DNA of 64,000 nucleotides from GCA-2712985 sp964515905 (lineage in GTDB: Bacteria; Pseudomonadota; Alphaproteobacteria; UBA7887), in the NCBI GenBank assembly GCA_964515905.1, contig CAZEWK010000045.1, positions 1 through 64,000 of the forward strand. Reading direction: 5' to 3'. This document shows positions 1 to 7,365 of this stretch, piece by piece; the first letter of the stretch is position 1, and the number at the start of each line of letters is the position of its first letter. Below the pieces are notes generated by a model. It was not told where the DNA came from. It did no database searches and was given only the letters and a program-made list of their open reading frames with translations. The position numbers and the translations under genes were made by a program.

Positions 1-81
1 GACCGAAGTCTACCACCCGGAAAGCACGGCATGATCCCAACATTGGGCCCTAAATCCTATAGTCGTTGTCCTCTGAGATGA
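1..81 (+). CDS. Possible C-terminal tail of an upstream gene (partial)
   Basis: Frame 1 is open from the first base to a TGA at 79-81, giving 26 codons that end in RCPLR. The stop lies three bases before the next ATG, which would fit an operon. The fragment is too short to recognise, and an open stretch of this length can occur by chance, so this is only a candidate. Confidence 0.25.
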   Translation, partial: DRSLPPGKHGMIPTLGPKSYSRCPLR

Positions 82-84
82 AAC

Positions 85-1683
85 ATGGCTGAACAGCATC
101 TAAAGCTAAACATTCAGCAAGCAATAGACCTCGCTGTGCAACACCACAATGAGGGCCGTCTGTCCCTGGCGGAAGATATCTATCAAAAGATATTACAAAG
201 TGACTCCAATCAGCCTGTAGCTGTACATATGCTGGGTGTACTTGCGCACCAAGTTGGTAAGAATGGTAAAGCAGTCGATCTAATCACCAAGGCCCTCGGC
301 CTCAATCCCGAGTACGCCGAGGCGCACAACAACCTTGGTATTGTGTTGCACTCACTTGGCAAATGTGATGAGGCTGTTGCTAGCTACCAAAAGGCGCTCG
401 ACCTCAAGCCTAATTTTGCTGAGGCGCATAATAATCTGAGCGTTTCATTTAGGGAGCTTGGCAAGTTAGATGATGCCGAAGCTAGTTGCCGCAGGGCACT
501 TGACTTTAATCCCGATTACGCTGAGGCACACTACAACCTCGGTAATGCTCTAAAGTATCTGGGTCGACCGGAGGAGGCCATCACCTGTTACCGGATGGCG
601 ATAGGAATCAAGTCCGATTACGCTGAGGCGTACAATAATCTTGGTGTTTTGCTTTTTGACCTTGGTAGACTGGAGGATTCACAAACCAGTTACGAAAAGG
701 CTCTTGATATTAGGCCTGATTACGTGGAAGCACACAACAACCTTGGCGTTGTACTCCGTGTGCTTGGTAAACTGGATGATGCTATTGCCAGTAGCCATAA
801 GGCGCTTGCTATCATGTCTACTCATATAGGGGCACTTAGTAATCTTGGAACGATTCTGTATGAGATGGGAAAGTTTGATGAAGCCCTAAAGATATTTGAA
901 TCCATAGATGCACCAGTATGCAGTGCCCGCGCCCTGGAGTGCTTATTTGCGCTTGGAGAATACGATAAATTTTATGAGATACAACACTTATCAGCGGAAA
1001 AATACAAAACCAACATTCGCGCTGCTGCAATAAGCGCCTTCGCATCCCAACAGCTTAAACGAGAGGACCCTCATCTGTTTTGCAAAGAACCAATGAATTT
1101 TATCCGCTTATACGAGAGCCTAGATGTTGTTAAGGATAGCGAGACGTTTCGGCATGACCTTATCGATGAACTCAGCAACAAACACACTGTTTGGGAGCCC
1201 TTTGGGAAAACAACTAAGCAAGGTTTCCAAACTATTACTAGTATTCATTTGTTTGACAATCCGAGAGGGCGACTGGCCGAACTGAATCAACTTGTTAAAG
1301 ACAGAATAGAGAAATATCGAATCGAGTTTTCAGCTGAGGATTGCGGTTTAATCAAATGGTTCCCAAATAAATTATCGCTCAAGGCCTGGTTGGTTCGTCT
1401 TCTTAAAGAAGGTCATCAAACCGAGCACATACACCATGCCGGCTGGATTAGCGGTGTTTTTTATCTGCAAGTGCCAAAATATACTAATCAGGAAGAGGGC
1501 TGCATTGAATTGGGTCTGTGGGGATACGACTATCCGTTGTTGAACAAAAATTATCCCAGAAAGCGATATTATCCTAAAAATGGGGACATAATTTTGTTTC
1601 CCTCTTCCCTATTTCACCGAACGATCCCCTTTCATTCCAATGAAGAACGACTGAGTATTGCTTTTGACCTGATCCCAACTTGA
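85..1683 (+). CDS. TPR-repeat protein with C-terminal 2OG-Fe(II) oxygenase-like domain
   Basis: This 532-residue protein has an N-terminal array of tetratricopeptide repeats (about residues 10-300) of the O-GlcNAc-transferase/SPINDLY style, with recurring YAEAHNNLG units about 34 residues apart. The C-terminal third looks like a 2-oxoglutarate/Fe(II) oxygenase of the 2OG-FeII_Oxy_5 type. Candidate iron ligands are in HIHH (448-451) and His511 (LFHR), and Arg522 (ERLSIAFD) is a candidate 2-oxoglutarate contact. In the family the TPRs bind protein partners and the oxygenase hydroxylates an unknown substrate. No signal peptide is visible, so it is probably cytoplasmic. The ATG at 85 follows a GAG-rich stretch. 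The actual substrate cannot be inferred. Confidence 0.8.
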   Translation: MAEQHLKLNIQQAIDLAVQHHNEGRLSLAEDIYQKILQSDSNQPVAVHMLGVLAHQVGKNGKAVDLITKALGLNPEYAEAHNNLGIVLHSLGKCDEAVASYQKALDLKPNFAEAHNNLSVSFRELGKLDDAEASCRRALDFNPDYAEAHYNLGNALKYLGRPEEAITCYRMAIGIKSDYAEAYNNLGVLLFDLGRLEDSQTSYEKALDIRPDYVEAHNNLGVVLRVLGKLDDAIASSHKALAIMSTHIGALSNLGTILYEMGKFDEALKIFESIDAPVCSARALECLFALGEYDKFYEIQHLSAEKYKTNIRAAAISAFASQQLKREDPHLFCKEPMNFIRLYESLDVVKDSETFRHDLIDELSNKHTVWEPFGKTTKQGFQTITSIHLFDNPRGRLAELNQLVKDRIEKYRIEFSAEDCGLIKWFPNKLSLKAWLVRLLKEGHQTEHIHHAGWISGVFYLQVPKYTNQEEGCIELGLWGYDYPLLNKNYPRKRYYPKNGDIILFPSSLFHRTIPFHSNEERLSIAFDLIPT

Positions 1684-1797
1684 ATTTGGTAAGATATACA
1701 ATCATCATGAAGTCGCTGATTACTTTGGTTAATCTGTATAGATTCCGGCGATTAGCCTCGTTAACGCTCAGTTTGATTGATTAATCGGGAAGGGAAT

Positions 1798-2499
1798 ATG
1801 GAAATTGGTGATGCTTTTGCATCCGCCTTAAAATTGGTTGTTCATTTCGAGAGCAACCTAGTGGAAATTGTTACACTTTCATTTCGCGTAAGTTTTTTGG
1901 CGGTTGGAGTCGCAAGTCTTATCGGATTTCCAATAGGCGCACTACTCGCTGTGTTTAAATTTCCGGGTCGGTCACTTCTTGTTGTGCTTCTTAATGCAAT
2001 GATGGGCCTTCCGCCTGTAGTAATAGGACTAGTTGTATATTTAATATTGTCGCGATCCGGACCCCTTGGAACTTTGGGGTTACTTTATTCGCCTACTGCT
2101 ATGGTTGTTGCACAAGTATGTTTAATTACACCCATTATCGCAGCACTAACACGACAGGCTACGGAGGACTTATGGCTTGAGTACTCAGAACAACTCAAGT
2201 CACTTGGCGTTGGGCCGTGGCAATCCGTAAATACTCTGCTTTGGGATAGTCGATTCAGTTTAGTTACTATAATTTTAGCTGGTTTCGGGCGGGCAAGTGC
2301 TGAGGTGGGCGCGGTAATGATTGTCGGTGGCAACATCGATCATGTCACTAGGGTGATGACGACGGCAATTGCCCTGGAGACTAGTAAGGGAGACTTAGCG
2401 TTGGCTCTTGGTCTGGGCATAATTCTTCTCGGGCTAGCATTAAGTGTAAATGCGGCGGCATTCCTGATTAATGAAACGGCAAAGAAGCGGTATGGATAG
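1798..2499 (+). CDS. tupB: Tungstate ABC transporter permease TupB
   Basis: A 233-residue inner-membrane permease of the TupB/ModB-like family. Several hydrophobic helices are evident, and the conserved cytoplasmic EAA-type loop lies around ALTRQATEDLWLEYSEQLKS, followed by GFGRASAEVGAVMIVGGN, which is characteristic of TupB rather than molybdate ModB. A TTG 21 bases upstream (1777) is in frame, but the ATG at 1798 sits directly behind a purine-rich GGGAAGGGA and is the better start. It is first of three tightly coupled genes, and its stop overlaps the start of the ATPase gene. The complex imports tungstate for W/Mo-cofactor enzymes. The assignment rests on all three neighbouring subunits agreeing. 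Confidence 0.9.
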   Translation: MEIGDAFASALKLVVHFESNLVEIVTLSFRVSFLAVGVASLIGFPIGALLAVFKFPGRSLLVVLLNAMMGLPPVVIGLVVYLILSRSGPLGTLGLLYSPTAMVVAQVCLITPIIAALTRQATEDLWLEYSEQLKSLGVGPWQSVNTLLWDSRFSLVTIILAGFGRASAEVGAVMIVGGNIDHVTRVMTTAIALETSKGDLALALGLGIILLGLALSVNAAAFLINETAKKRYG

Positions 2500-3310
2500 T
2501 TCTACAAACTTAAACTGTTCCAAGCGGGAAAAGAGCGAAGCTGTGTCCATTTTACCACTCAAATTAAAAGATGTGTCTTTGCGGGTCGACGGGATGCGTC
2601 TAATCAAGGACCTAAATGTTGAATTCTCATCTTCTTCCTTGACCATTGTGTTAGGACCTAATGGAGCAGGGAAAAGTTTACTTCTCCGACTATGCCATGG
2701 CTTAATTACTCCGTCACAGGGCACTATTGAATGGGGTGGAAAAAATAATGCCTCTGCAAGAGCTTACCAAGCCATGGTTTTCCAGCGTCCGATAATGCTT
2801 AGACGCAGTGTGTTTGCTAATCTTGATTATGGTCTAAAAAGACGAAGGATAAAAAAGTTGGAGCGAGCTAAAACCGTCGAATCAGTGCTGCAGCAGACCG
2901 GTTTGTCTCGGCTTGCCAGGGTGCCAGCGCGGCGTTTGTCGGTTGGGGAACAGCAGCGATTAGCAGTCGCCCGAGCCTGGTGTCTCGCTCCCGAAGTCTT
3001 GTTTTTGGATGAGCCTACTGCGGCTTTAGACCCTGCCGCCACTCATTCGTTAGAAAAAATTATTCTTGAAATCAAAAAGGCTGGTACAAAAATCATTATG
3101 TCCACTCATGATCTTGGACAGGCCAAGCGGCTCGCCGATGAAATAATATTTTTATATCGGGGACGTCTTCTCGAAAGAGCTGATGCCAATCAATTCTTTG
3201 ATAAGCCAAAAAATGACTTGGCACAATCTTTTATGCGTGGTGAACTTTTGTGGTGGAATCGGCAGGAATTGAAGCCGCCAGACAAACTGAACAAAGCTAA
3301 GGGAATATGA
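2492..3310 (+). CDS. tupC: Tungstate ABC transporter ATP-binding protein TupC
   Basis: ABC ATPase of 272 residues when started at the ATG at 2492, which overlaps the tupB stop by eight bases; an in-frame ATG at 2471 would add seven residues. The motifs appear in order: Walker A GPNGAGKS (about 55-62), Q-loop VFQRP, signature LSVGEQQR, Walker B VLFLDEP and switch histidine STHD. It energises uptake of the oxyanion delivered by TupA through TupB. The overlapping start implies translational coupling. The N-terminal extension of about 20 residues before the ABC core is slightly long but not unusual. Confidence 0.9.
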   Translation: MDSSTNLNCSKREKSEAVSILPLKLKDVSLRVDGMRLIKDLNVEFSSSSLTIVLGPNGAGKSLLLRLCHGLITPSQGTIEWGGKNNASARAYQAMVFQRPIMLRRSVFANLDYGLKRRRIKKLERAKTVESVLQQTGLSRLARVPARRLSVGEQQRLAVARAWCLAPEVLFLDEPTAALDPAATHSLEKIILEIKKAGTKIIMSTHDLGQAKRLADEIIFLYRGRLLERADANQFFDKPKNDLAQSFMRGELLWWNRQELKPPDKLNKAKGI

Positions 3311-3311
3311 G

Positions 3312-4160
3312 ATGCATGTAGCCTCTTTAAAATATTTCCTGCCATGGGCAGCAATTTTTTATGTGCTTTCGCTTTGTATTAATCATCAGGCTTTGGCTTT
3401 GGAGCGATTTATCGTTATTGCGTCGACAACTTCTACCCTTAATTCTGGCCTCTTTAAGAAGGTATTACCCTTGTTCACTCGTGAAACCGGCATAACGGTT
3501 CGTGTTGTAGGTGTAGGGACAGGTCAGGCTATTGAAATTGCAAAGCGAGGAGACGCGGACGTGTTGTTTGTTCATCATGAGAAATCCGAATTAGATTTCA
3601 TTAGCGATGGGTTTGGAGTTAAGCGTTACGAAGTAATGTACAACGATTTTGTCATAGTGGGCCCAATGAATGATCCAGCAGATGTAAAGACCGCAAAAAA
3701 AGTGACTACTGCATACCAAAAACTTCTTTCCGGTAAGTCAATATTTGTATCTCGCGGTGATAATAGTGGGACACATAAAAAGAGCCTCGAATTTTGGAAA
3801 CAGGCGACTGGAGGTGAGACCGGTCCTACAAAATACAGTTGGTACAGGGAAGTAGGAGCCGGAATGGGAGCCACGTTGAATATAACGCAAGAAATGAAAG
3901 GTTACACATTAACGGACAGAGCAACATGGGAATCATTTCAGAATAAAGGGCCGTTATCTATCCTTTTCGAGGGAGACCCGCGGATGCGTAATCCATATAG
4001 TATCATTATGGTTAACCCGCATCGCCATAAACATATTAAGGTTGGCTTGGCGTCCACCTTTATAACATGGATGGTTTCAAGTGAAGGACAGAGTGCGATC
4101 AATAGTTTCAAAATCAATGGAAAGCAAACATTCATTGCAAACGCCAAAGCTAACAATTAG
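3312..4160 (+). CDS. tupA: Tungstate-binding periplasmic protein TupA
   Basis: A 282-residue solute-binding protein with an N-terminal signal peptide (hydrophobic stretch about 8-28, ending near HQALALERF). The mature start carries ASTTSTLNSGL, the TTST-x-x-SGL oxyanion-binding segment typical of TupA-like tungstate/molybdate receptors, followed by GVGTGQAIEIAKRGDADV and SRGDNSGTHKKS, both conserved in this family. It begins one base after the tupC stop, with a GGGA-type ribosome site inside the tupC tail. TupA proteins strongly prefer tungstate over molybdate, though sequence alone does not prove ligand choice here. Confidence 0.9.
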   Translation: MHVASLKYFLPWAAIFYVLSLCINHQALALERFIVIASTTSTLNSGLFKKVLPLFTRETGITVRVVGVGTGQAIEIAKRGDADVLFVHHEKSELDFISDGFGVKRYEVMYNDFVIVGPMNDPADVKTAKKVTTAYQKLLSGKSIFVSRGDNSGTHKKSLEFWKQATGGETGPTKYSWYREVGAGMGATLNITQEMKGYTLTDRATWESFQNKGPLSILFEGDPRMRNPYSIIMVNPHRHKHIKVGLASTFITWMVSSEGQSAINSFKINGKQTFIANAKANN

Positions 4161-4218
4161 GTGAGTGGTCTAAAGAAAGTATGGATCAGTAGTCGTTCTA
4201 GATGTCATGTTTGGTGAA

Positions 4219-4259
4219 GCCCGTACAAGTAATTGTTTTTGTAAACGACTAATACGGGC
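4219..4259. terminator. Nested hairpin between convergent tupA and SMP-30 genes
   Basis: GCCCGTA at 4219-4225 pairs perfectly with TACGGGC at 4253-4259. Inside it AGT pairs with ACT, and GTTT pairs with AAAC, giving a long interrupted stem. It lies in the 121-base gap between two convergent genes. Neither strand has a clear U-tract after it, so it may be a processing or stability structure rather than a standard rho-independent terminator. Confidence 0.4.
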
Positions 4260-4281
4260 CCACCTATTATTTAACACTGCA

Positions 4282-5412
4282 TCACGTTATATGAGCGCCC
4301 TTAGTTTCAACGTAAACGGCGTATAGTGACTGGCTTCCGGTCATAAATAAACGATTCCTCTTGGTCCCCCCAAAACAGACGTTTGAGCAAATTTCAGGTA
4401 AACGAATTTGTCCGATACGATCACCATTTGGAGCAAATATGTGTACACCGTCATATCCATCCCCTACCCAACCGGCCGATGCCCATATATTTCCGTCTTC
4501 ATCAGCACGAATTCCATCCGCAAAACCATACTTTCCATCAAGTTCCATGCTTGTAAATTCGCGACCATTGGTAAGTTTGTCGCGATTTACGTCCCATGCT
4601 TTAATATTTGGTTTGGTATCGTAATGTGAAGCACCAGTGTCAGCTACGTACATGATTTTGTAGTCGTTTGAGAAACACAAGCCGTTCGGTTTAAATATCT
4701 CGTCAGTAACCATGGTGACTTTGCCAGTGTTGCCATCAATTCTATAAACTGCTTCTTTTCGAAGTGGTTGCGGAGAACCAGTATTTAAGCGATGACCCTC
4801 ATAATTCATCAGAGAACCATATCCAGGGTCTGTAAACCAAATTGACCCATCATTGGGGTGAACAACTGCGTCATTGGGCGCATTGTATTCGCCACCTTCG
4901 AAGTTATCCGTAAGTACGGTAATTGATCCATCGTATTCATAACGAACTACACGCCGATTTCCATGTTCACAACTAATTTGGCGACCTTGATAGTCGAAAG
5001 TATTTCCATTGGAATTACCAGAAGGATACCGAAACATTTTCGAAACATGACCGTCTTCTTCAATCCAGCGAAGTTGCATGTTCTCGGGTATGTCACTCCA
5101 TATAAGATACCGACCTACCCCGTTCCAGGCAGGACCTTCTGCCCACAAAGTACCTTTGTACAGGCGCATGATTGGCGTATTCCCAAGTTTGTATTTAAAC
5201 CGAGAATCAAGTGGTATTACATCGGGTTCCGGGTAACGTACGGGGTCGGCGTCAGGGCTAAAATTTCGAGCAAATGCATTAGCTGCCATTGAGGTAACAC
5301 CTGCGATACCGGCTGCTGCGGCCAAAAACGATCTGCGGTCAACTCCTTTCGGTTGTTTAGGTTCAGAATTTTGAGCAATATCAATGAACTCATGTTCTTG
5401 TGTTCTAGGCAT
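4282..5412 (-). CDS. Tat-exported SMP-30/gluconolactonase-like beta-propeller protein
   Basis: A 376-residue protein with a twin-arginine signal (DRRSFLAAAAGIAGV, about residues 25-40), so it is expected to be exported folded to the periplasm. The mature part is an SMP-30/gluconolactonase/LRE-type six-bladed propeller: WAEGPAW supplies the usual metal-ligand Glu region, NAPNDAVVHPNDGSIWFTDP the central Asn/Asp motif, KPNGLCFS the next, and FADGIRADEDGNIWASAG the last Asp motif. Such enzymes hydrolyse sugar lactones or related esters. The substrate is unknown here. The start is supported by GGGAGGAT four bases before the ATG. The gene is divergent from the N-formylglutamate amidohydrolase gene. 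Confidence 0.85.
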   Translation of the reverse strand: MPRTQEHEFIDIAQNSEPKQPKGVDRRSFLAAAAGIAGVTSMAANAFARNFSPDADPVRYPEPDVIPLDSRFKYKLGNTPIMRLYKGTLWAEGPAWNGVGRYLIWSDIPENMQLRWIEEDGHVSKMFRYPSGNSNGNTFDYQGRQISCEHGNRRVVRYEYDGSITVLTDNFEGGEYNAPNDAVVHPNDGSIWFTDPGYGSLMNYEGHRLNTGSPQPLRKEAVYRIDGNTGKVTMVTDEIFKPNGLCFSNDYKIMYVADTGASHYDTKPNIKAWDVNRDKLTNGREFTSMELDGKYGFADGIRADEDGNIWASAGWVGDGYDGVHIFAPNGDRIGQIRLPEICSNVCFGGTKRNRLFMTGSQSLYAVYVETKGAHIT

Positions 5413-5561
5413 TTTAATCCTCCCAAAATGTTTATAGCCTTAAATGGAGCTTGCGGATTGTGTTCTTTAATTGCAAGTAACAAACCTTCTGTTTCAAAAT
5501 ATGTCCCTTGGATATACACCCGTGATGTCTCGTATTTGAGGGGTTAATTTGGCATATTATC

Positions 5562-5604
5562 AAACTAAGATAACTAAACTGTGTAAATTAAACATACTTA
5601 GTTT
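5562..5604. promoter_or_regulatory. Inverted repeat in divergent promoter region
   Basis: AAACTAAG (5562-5569) and CTTAGTTT (5597-5604) form an eight-base inverted repeat inside the 225-base AT-rich gap between the divergent SMP-30 and amidohydrolase genes. It could be an operator serving one or both genes. No regulator gene lies next to it, and an AT-rich repeat of this length may arise by chance. Confidence 0.25.
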
Positions 5605-5637
5605 ATTGTTGATGTATGTCAGGATTGGACCAAATAA

Positions 5638-6507
5638 TTGACAATTCTACATAGGAAGTCGGGAGAATCGGTTTTGCGGTCACCCCAGAAGCGGTTTTCG
5701 CCCATAGTTTTGGCATCCCCTCACAGCGGTTACTTTTATCCATCTGATTTTCTAAAAATGGCTAGGCTTCCTATCTCAGAATTACGTCGATCAGAAGATT
5801 GTTTCGTTGATGAACTCTTTGCCGATGGACCTGATATTGGTGTGCCACTTCTAAGTGCCTTATTTCCCCGTTGTTTGGTAGACGTTAACAGAAGTCCCAA
5901 TGAGCTCGATCCTAAGTTGTTAAAAGGCACTCTTCCATTTTATGCAGACGTGGAGTCTTCGAGAGTTCGGGCGGGGATCGGTGTTATTCCTCGACTTGCT
6001 GCAAGCGGCGCTGAGATATATTCGAGCAAGCTCCCGGTTTTTGTTGCACGTGAACGTCTCCTGCGTTTTTACTTCGTTTACCATAGAATGTTGCGAGATA
6101 TATTGGCCAGCACACGGAATGCATTCGGATCTGTGATACTTTTGGACTGTCACTCTATGCCCTCCACAAAAAGGCCAGGTAGCCTGGCGATAGGACCGGA
6201 CATAGTCTTGGGAAATCAATATGGCAAATCATGTTCCCATGGGTTGATTGAGGAAGTAGAAAGGATATTTTGTGCGAGCGGGTACACCGTTGAGCGCAAC
6301 ACGCCGTACGCAGGGGGATTTGTCACCAATTTTTACGGGAAGCCAGAGTGTGGCTACGAAGTGTTACAGATTGAAATAAACCGCGCGCTCTACATGAACG
6401 AGCAAACGTTCTGCCGAAACCGAATGTTTTCAAAAGTTAAGAAAGATATGACAACACTAATAAAGAAAGTTTCAGAGAGATTCTTAGTAGATGTCGCTGC
6501 TGAATAG
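5638..6507 (+). CDS. N-formylglutamate amidohydrolase
   Basis: A 289-residue member of the N-formylglutamate amidohydrolase (FGase) family, which releases formate from N-formyl-L-glutamate, often in histidine breakdown. Family motifs seen: VLASPHSGYFYP near the N-terminus, EDCFVDELF, DVNRSPNELDP, LLDCHSMP and a C-terminal TPYAGGFVTNFYG...EINRALYM block; the His and Asp residues in these are the likely zinc ligands. The only upstream start is a TTG at 5638 directly after an in-frame stop. A second TTG further in (near 5674) has a better GGGAG ribosome site, so the exact start is unsettled. No hut genes are nearby, so its pathway role is open. Confidence 0.85.
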   Translation: MTILHRKSGESVLRSPQKRFSPIVLASPHSGYFYPSDFLKMARLPISELRRSEDCFVDELFADGPDIGVPLLSALFPRCLVDVNRSPNELDPKLLKGTLPFYADVESSRVRAGIGVIPRLAASGAEIYSSKLPVFVARERLLRFYFVYHRMLRDILASTRNAFGSVILLDCHSMPSTKRPGSLAIGPDIVLGNQYGKSCSHGLIEEVERIFCASGYTVERNTPYAGGFVTNFYGKPECGYEVLQIEINRALYMNEQTFCRNRMFSKVKKDMTTLIKKVSERFLVDVAAE

Positions 6508-6595
6508 GCATTATTATAGAAAATAATTCTTTTTCAGGTATTCTAGAGCGGTTTTCGAACTCGCAAAAATAAAAGTTGGACCACAGATGTTATTG

Positions 6596-6660
6596 GTTCT
6601 CTGGGTTAGGTGTGAATGACATGTACTTGGCGCCATTTTTTGCTAACCCAGAGAACTTTT
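6596..6660 (+). terminator. 14-bp perfect inverted repeat followed by TTTT
   Basis: GTTCTCTGGGTTAG (6596-6609) is repeated in inverted form as CTAACCCAGAGAAC (6643-6656) and followed by TTTT on the plus strand. The 33-base loop holds the palindrome TGGCGCCA. It lies 89 bases after the amidohydrolase stop and may terminate that transcript. The loop is long for a standard terminator, so a stable RNA or small repeat element is also possible. The rest of the 256-base gap shows nothing else. Confidence 0.45.
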
Positions 6661-6763
6661 CTACCCAACTAAGGTAGTGACCAAAATAAGTATTGTTTGT
6701 AATCCCGCTTCTTTAATTAGCTGCGGTTACTATAGAGATTATTTAATTCATCTGGGCCTTGTA

Positions 6764-7096
6764 CTATTTTTCTTCACGTGCCATCTCTGTCCACTTTGTG
6801 ATATTTACCAATTTTGGGGCGTAAATGCTGGTCAAGTCCAGAGTTACGGTTTTGGCGAGGGCGCAGGCGGCAGGCAAACGGAAGCCAAGCACGGTAGCTA
6901 GGCGGGGAAAATAGGGGGACTGTGGCCCCATTGCGCCCAAACTAAGAATTATCCCATCATTATAAAGGCACGTAGTGTCAACTGTATCATTAGTGTACTG
7001 GATGTAAGGCGCTACAGGCGTAATCGCATTTGCTACGTTGCTGTAAAAAGCGAATACAAAAAGTCCAAATAGGCACAATAAGTTCTTGAGTTTCAT
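6764..7096 (-). CDS. Small secreted protein of unknown function
   Basis: A 110-residue protein with a clear Sec signal peptide: KLKN, then a hydrophobic run and a SNVANA cleavage site near residue 24. The mature part of about 86 residues has exactly two cysteines (43 and 78) that could form a disulfide, and no domain I recognise. An AGGA lies about ten bases before the ATG. A terminator (7167-7194) separates it from the oxidoreductase gene upstream, so it probably has its own promoter in the 70 bases before the start. An opposing plus-strand frame over the same bases lacks comparable features. Confidence 0.6.
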   Translation of the reverse strand: MKLKNLLCLFGLFVFAFYSNVANAITPVAPYIQYTNDTVDTTCLYNDGIILSLGAMGPQSPYFPRLATVLGFRLPAACALAKTVTLDLTSIYAPKLVNITKWTEMAREEK

Positions 7097-7164
7097 TATG
7101 TTAAGTTCCTGGTTTATGAATCGTTCTACGAGATGACGTGTACTCGCCTAGATAACTCAAAGTC

Positions 7165-7302
7165 AGAAAAAAGGGCCACCCCCATAGAGTGGCCTAGTTA
7201 AAGAGGGAGGAAACGTCTGCATGAGGAACTGTGATCAGCCCCATATGCTGCGACGCACAATACATACAAATTTAGTGCACTGCAACAAAAAAGAAAATAT
7301 TT
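7165..7302 (-). ncRNA. Candidate small RNA with anti-Shine-Dalgarno-like motif
   Basis: On the minus strand a TATAAT -10 box (7314-7309) is followed by about 130 non-coding bases that end in a strong terminator hairpin and T-run (7194-7167). Just before the hairpin lies TTTCCTCCCTC, complementary to purine-rich ribosome-binding sites, a layout typical of trans-acting alphaproteobacterial sRNAs. No convincing ORF covers the segment; a 35-codon ORF on the opposite strand is unlikely. No -35 element is obvious. Whether it is an independent sRNA, a leader or a 3' UTR fragment of the upstream oxidoreductase mRNA cannot be settled from sequence alone. Confidence 0.4.
7167..7194 (-). terminator. Rho-independent terminator
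   Basis: Read on the minus strand, GGCCAC and GTGGCC form a six-base GC-rich stem with a nine-base loop, followed by C and six T residues. It would end transcripts coming from the oxidoreductase gene or from the candidate sRNA promoter. Confidence 0.7.
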
Positions 7303-7350
7303 GTTCCCATTATAACAACTACTTATAAATTATCATATTATTGCAATGCA
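7249..7350. promoter_or_regulatory. Three TGC-N3-GCA palindromes (PhaR-like boxes?)
   Basis: TGCGACGCA (7249-7257), TGCACTGCA (7276-7284) and TGCAATGCA (7342-7350) share the form TGC-N3-GCA. The third lies about 30 bases upstream of a minus-strand TATAAT box at 7314-7309. This resembles the TGC-rich sites bound by PhaR-type regulators of polyhydroxyalkanoate granule genes in alphaproteobacteria. That link is an inference, since no pha gene is in the window. Confidence 0.4.
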
Positions 7351-7365
7351 AATACTTGCAAAAAC

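Noticed and set aside
6677..6901. Plus-strand 74-residue frame opposite the small secreted protein gene
   Set aside because: It has no ribosome site or recognisable features, whereas the minus-strand frame has a clear signal peptide.
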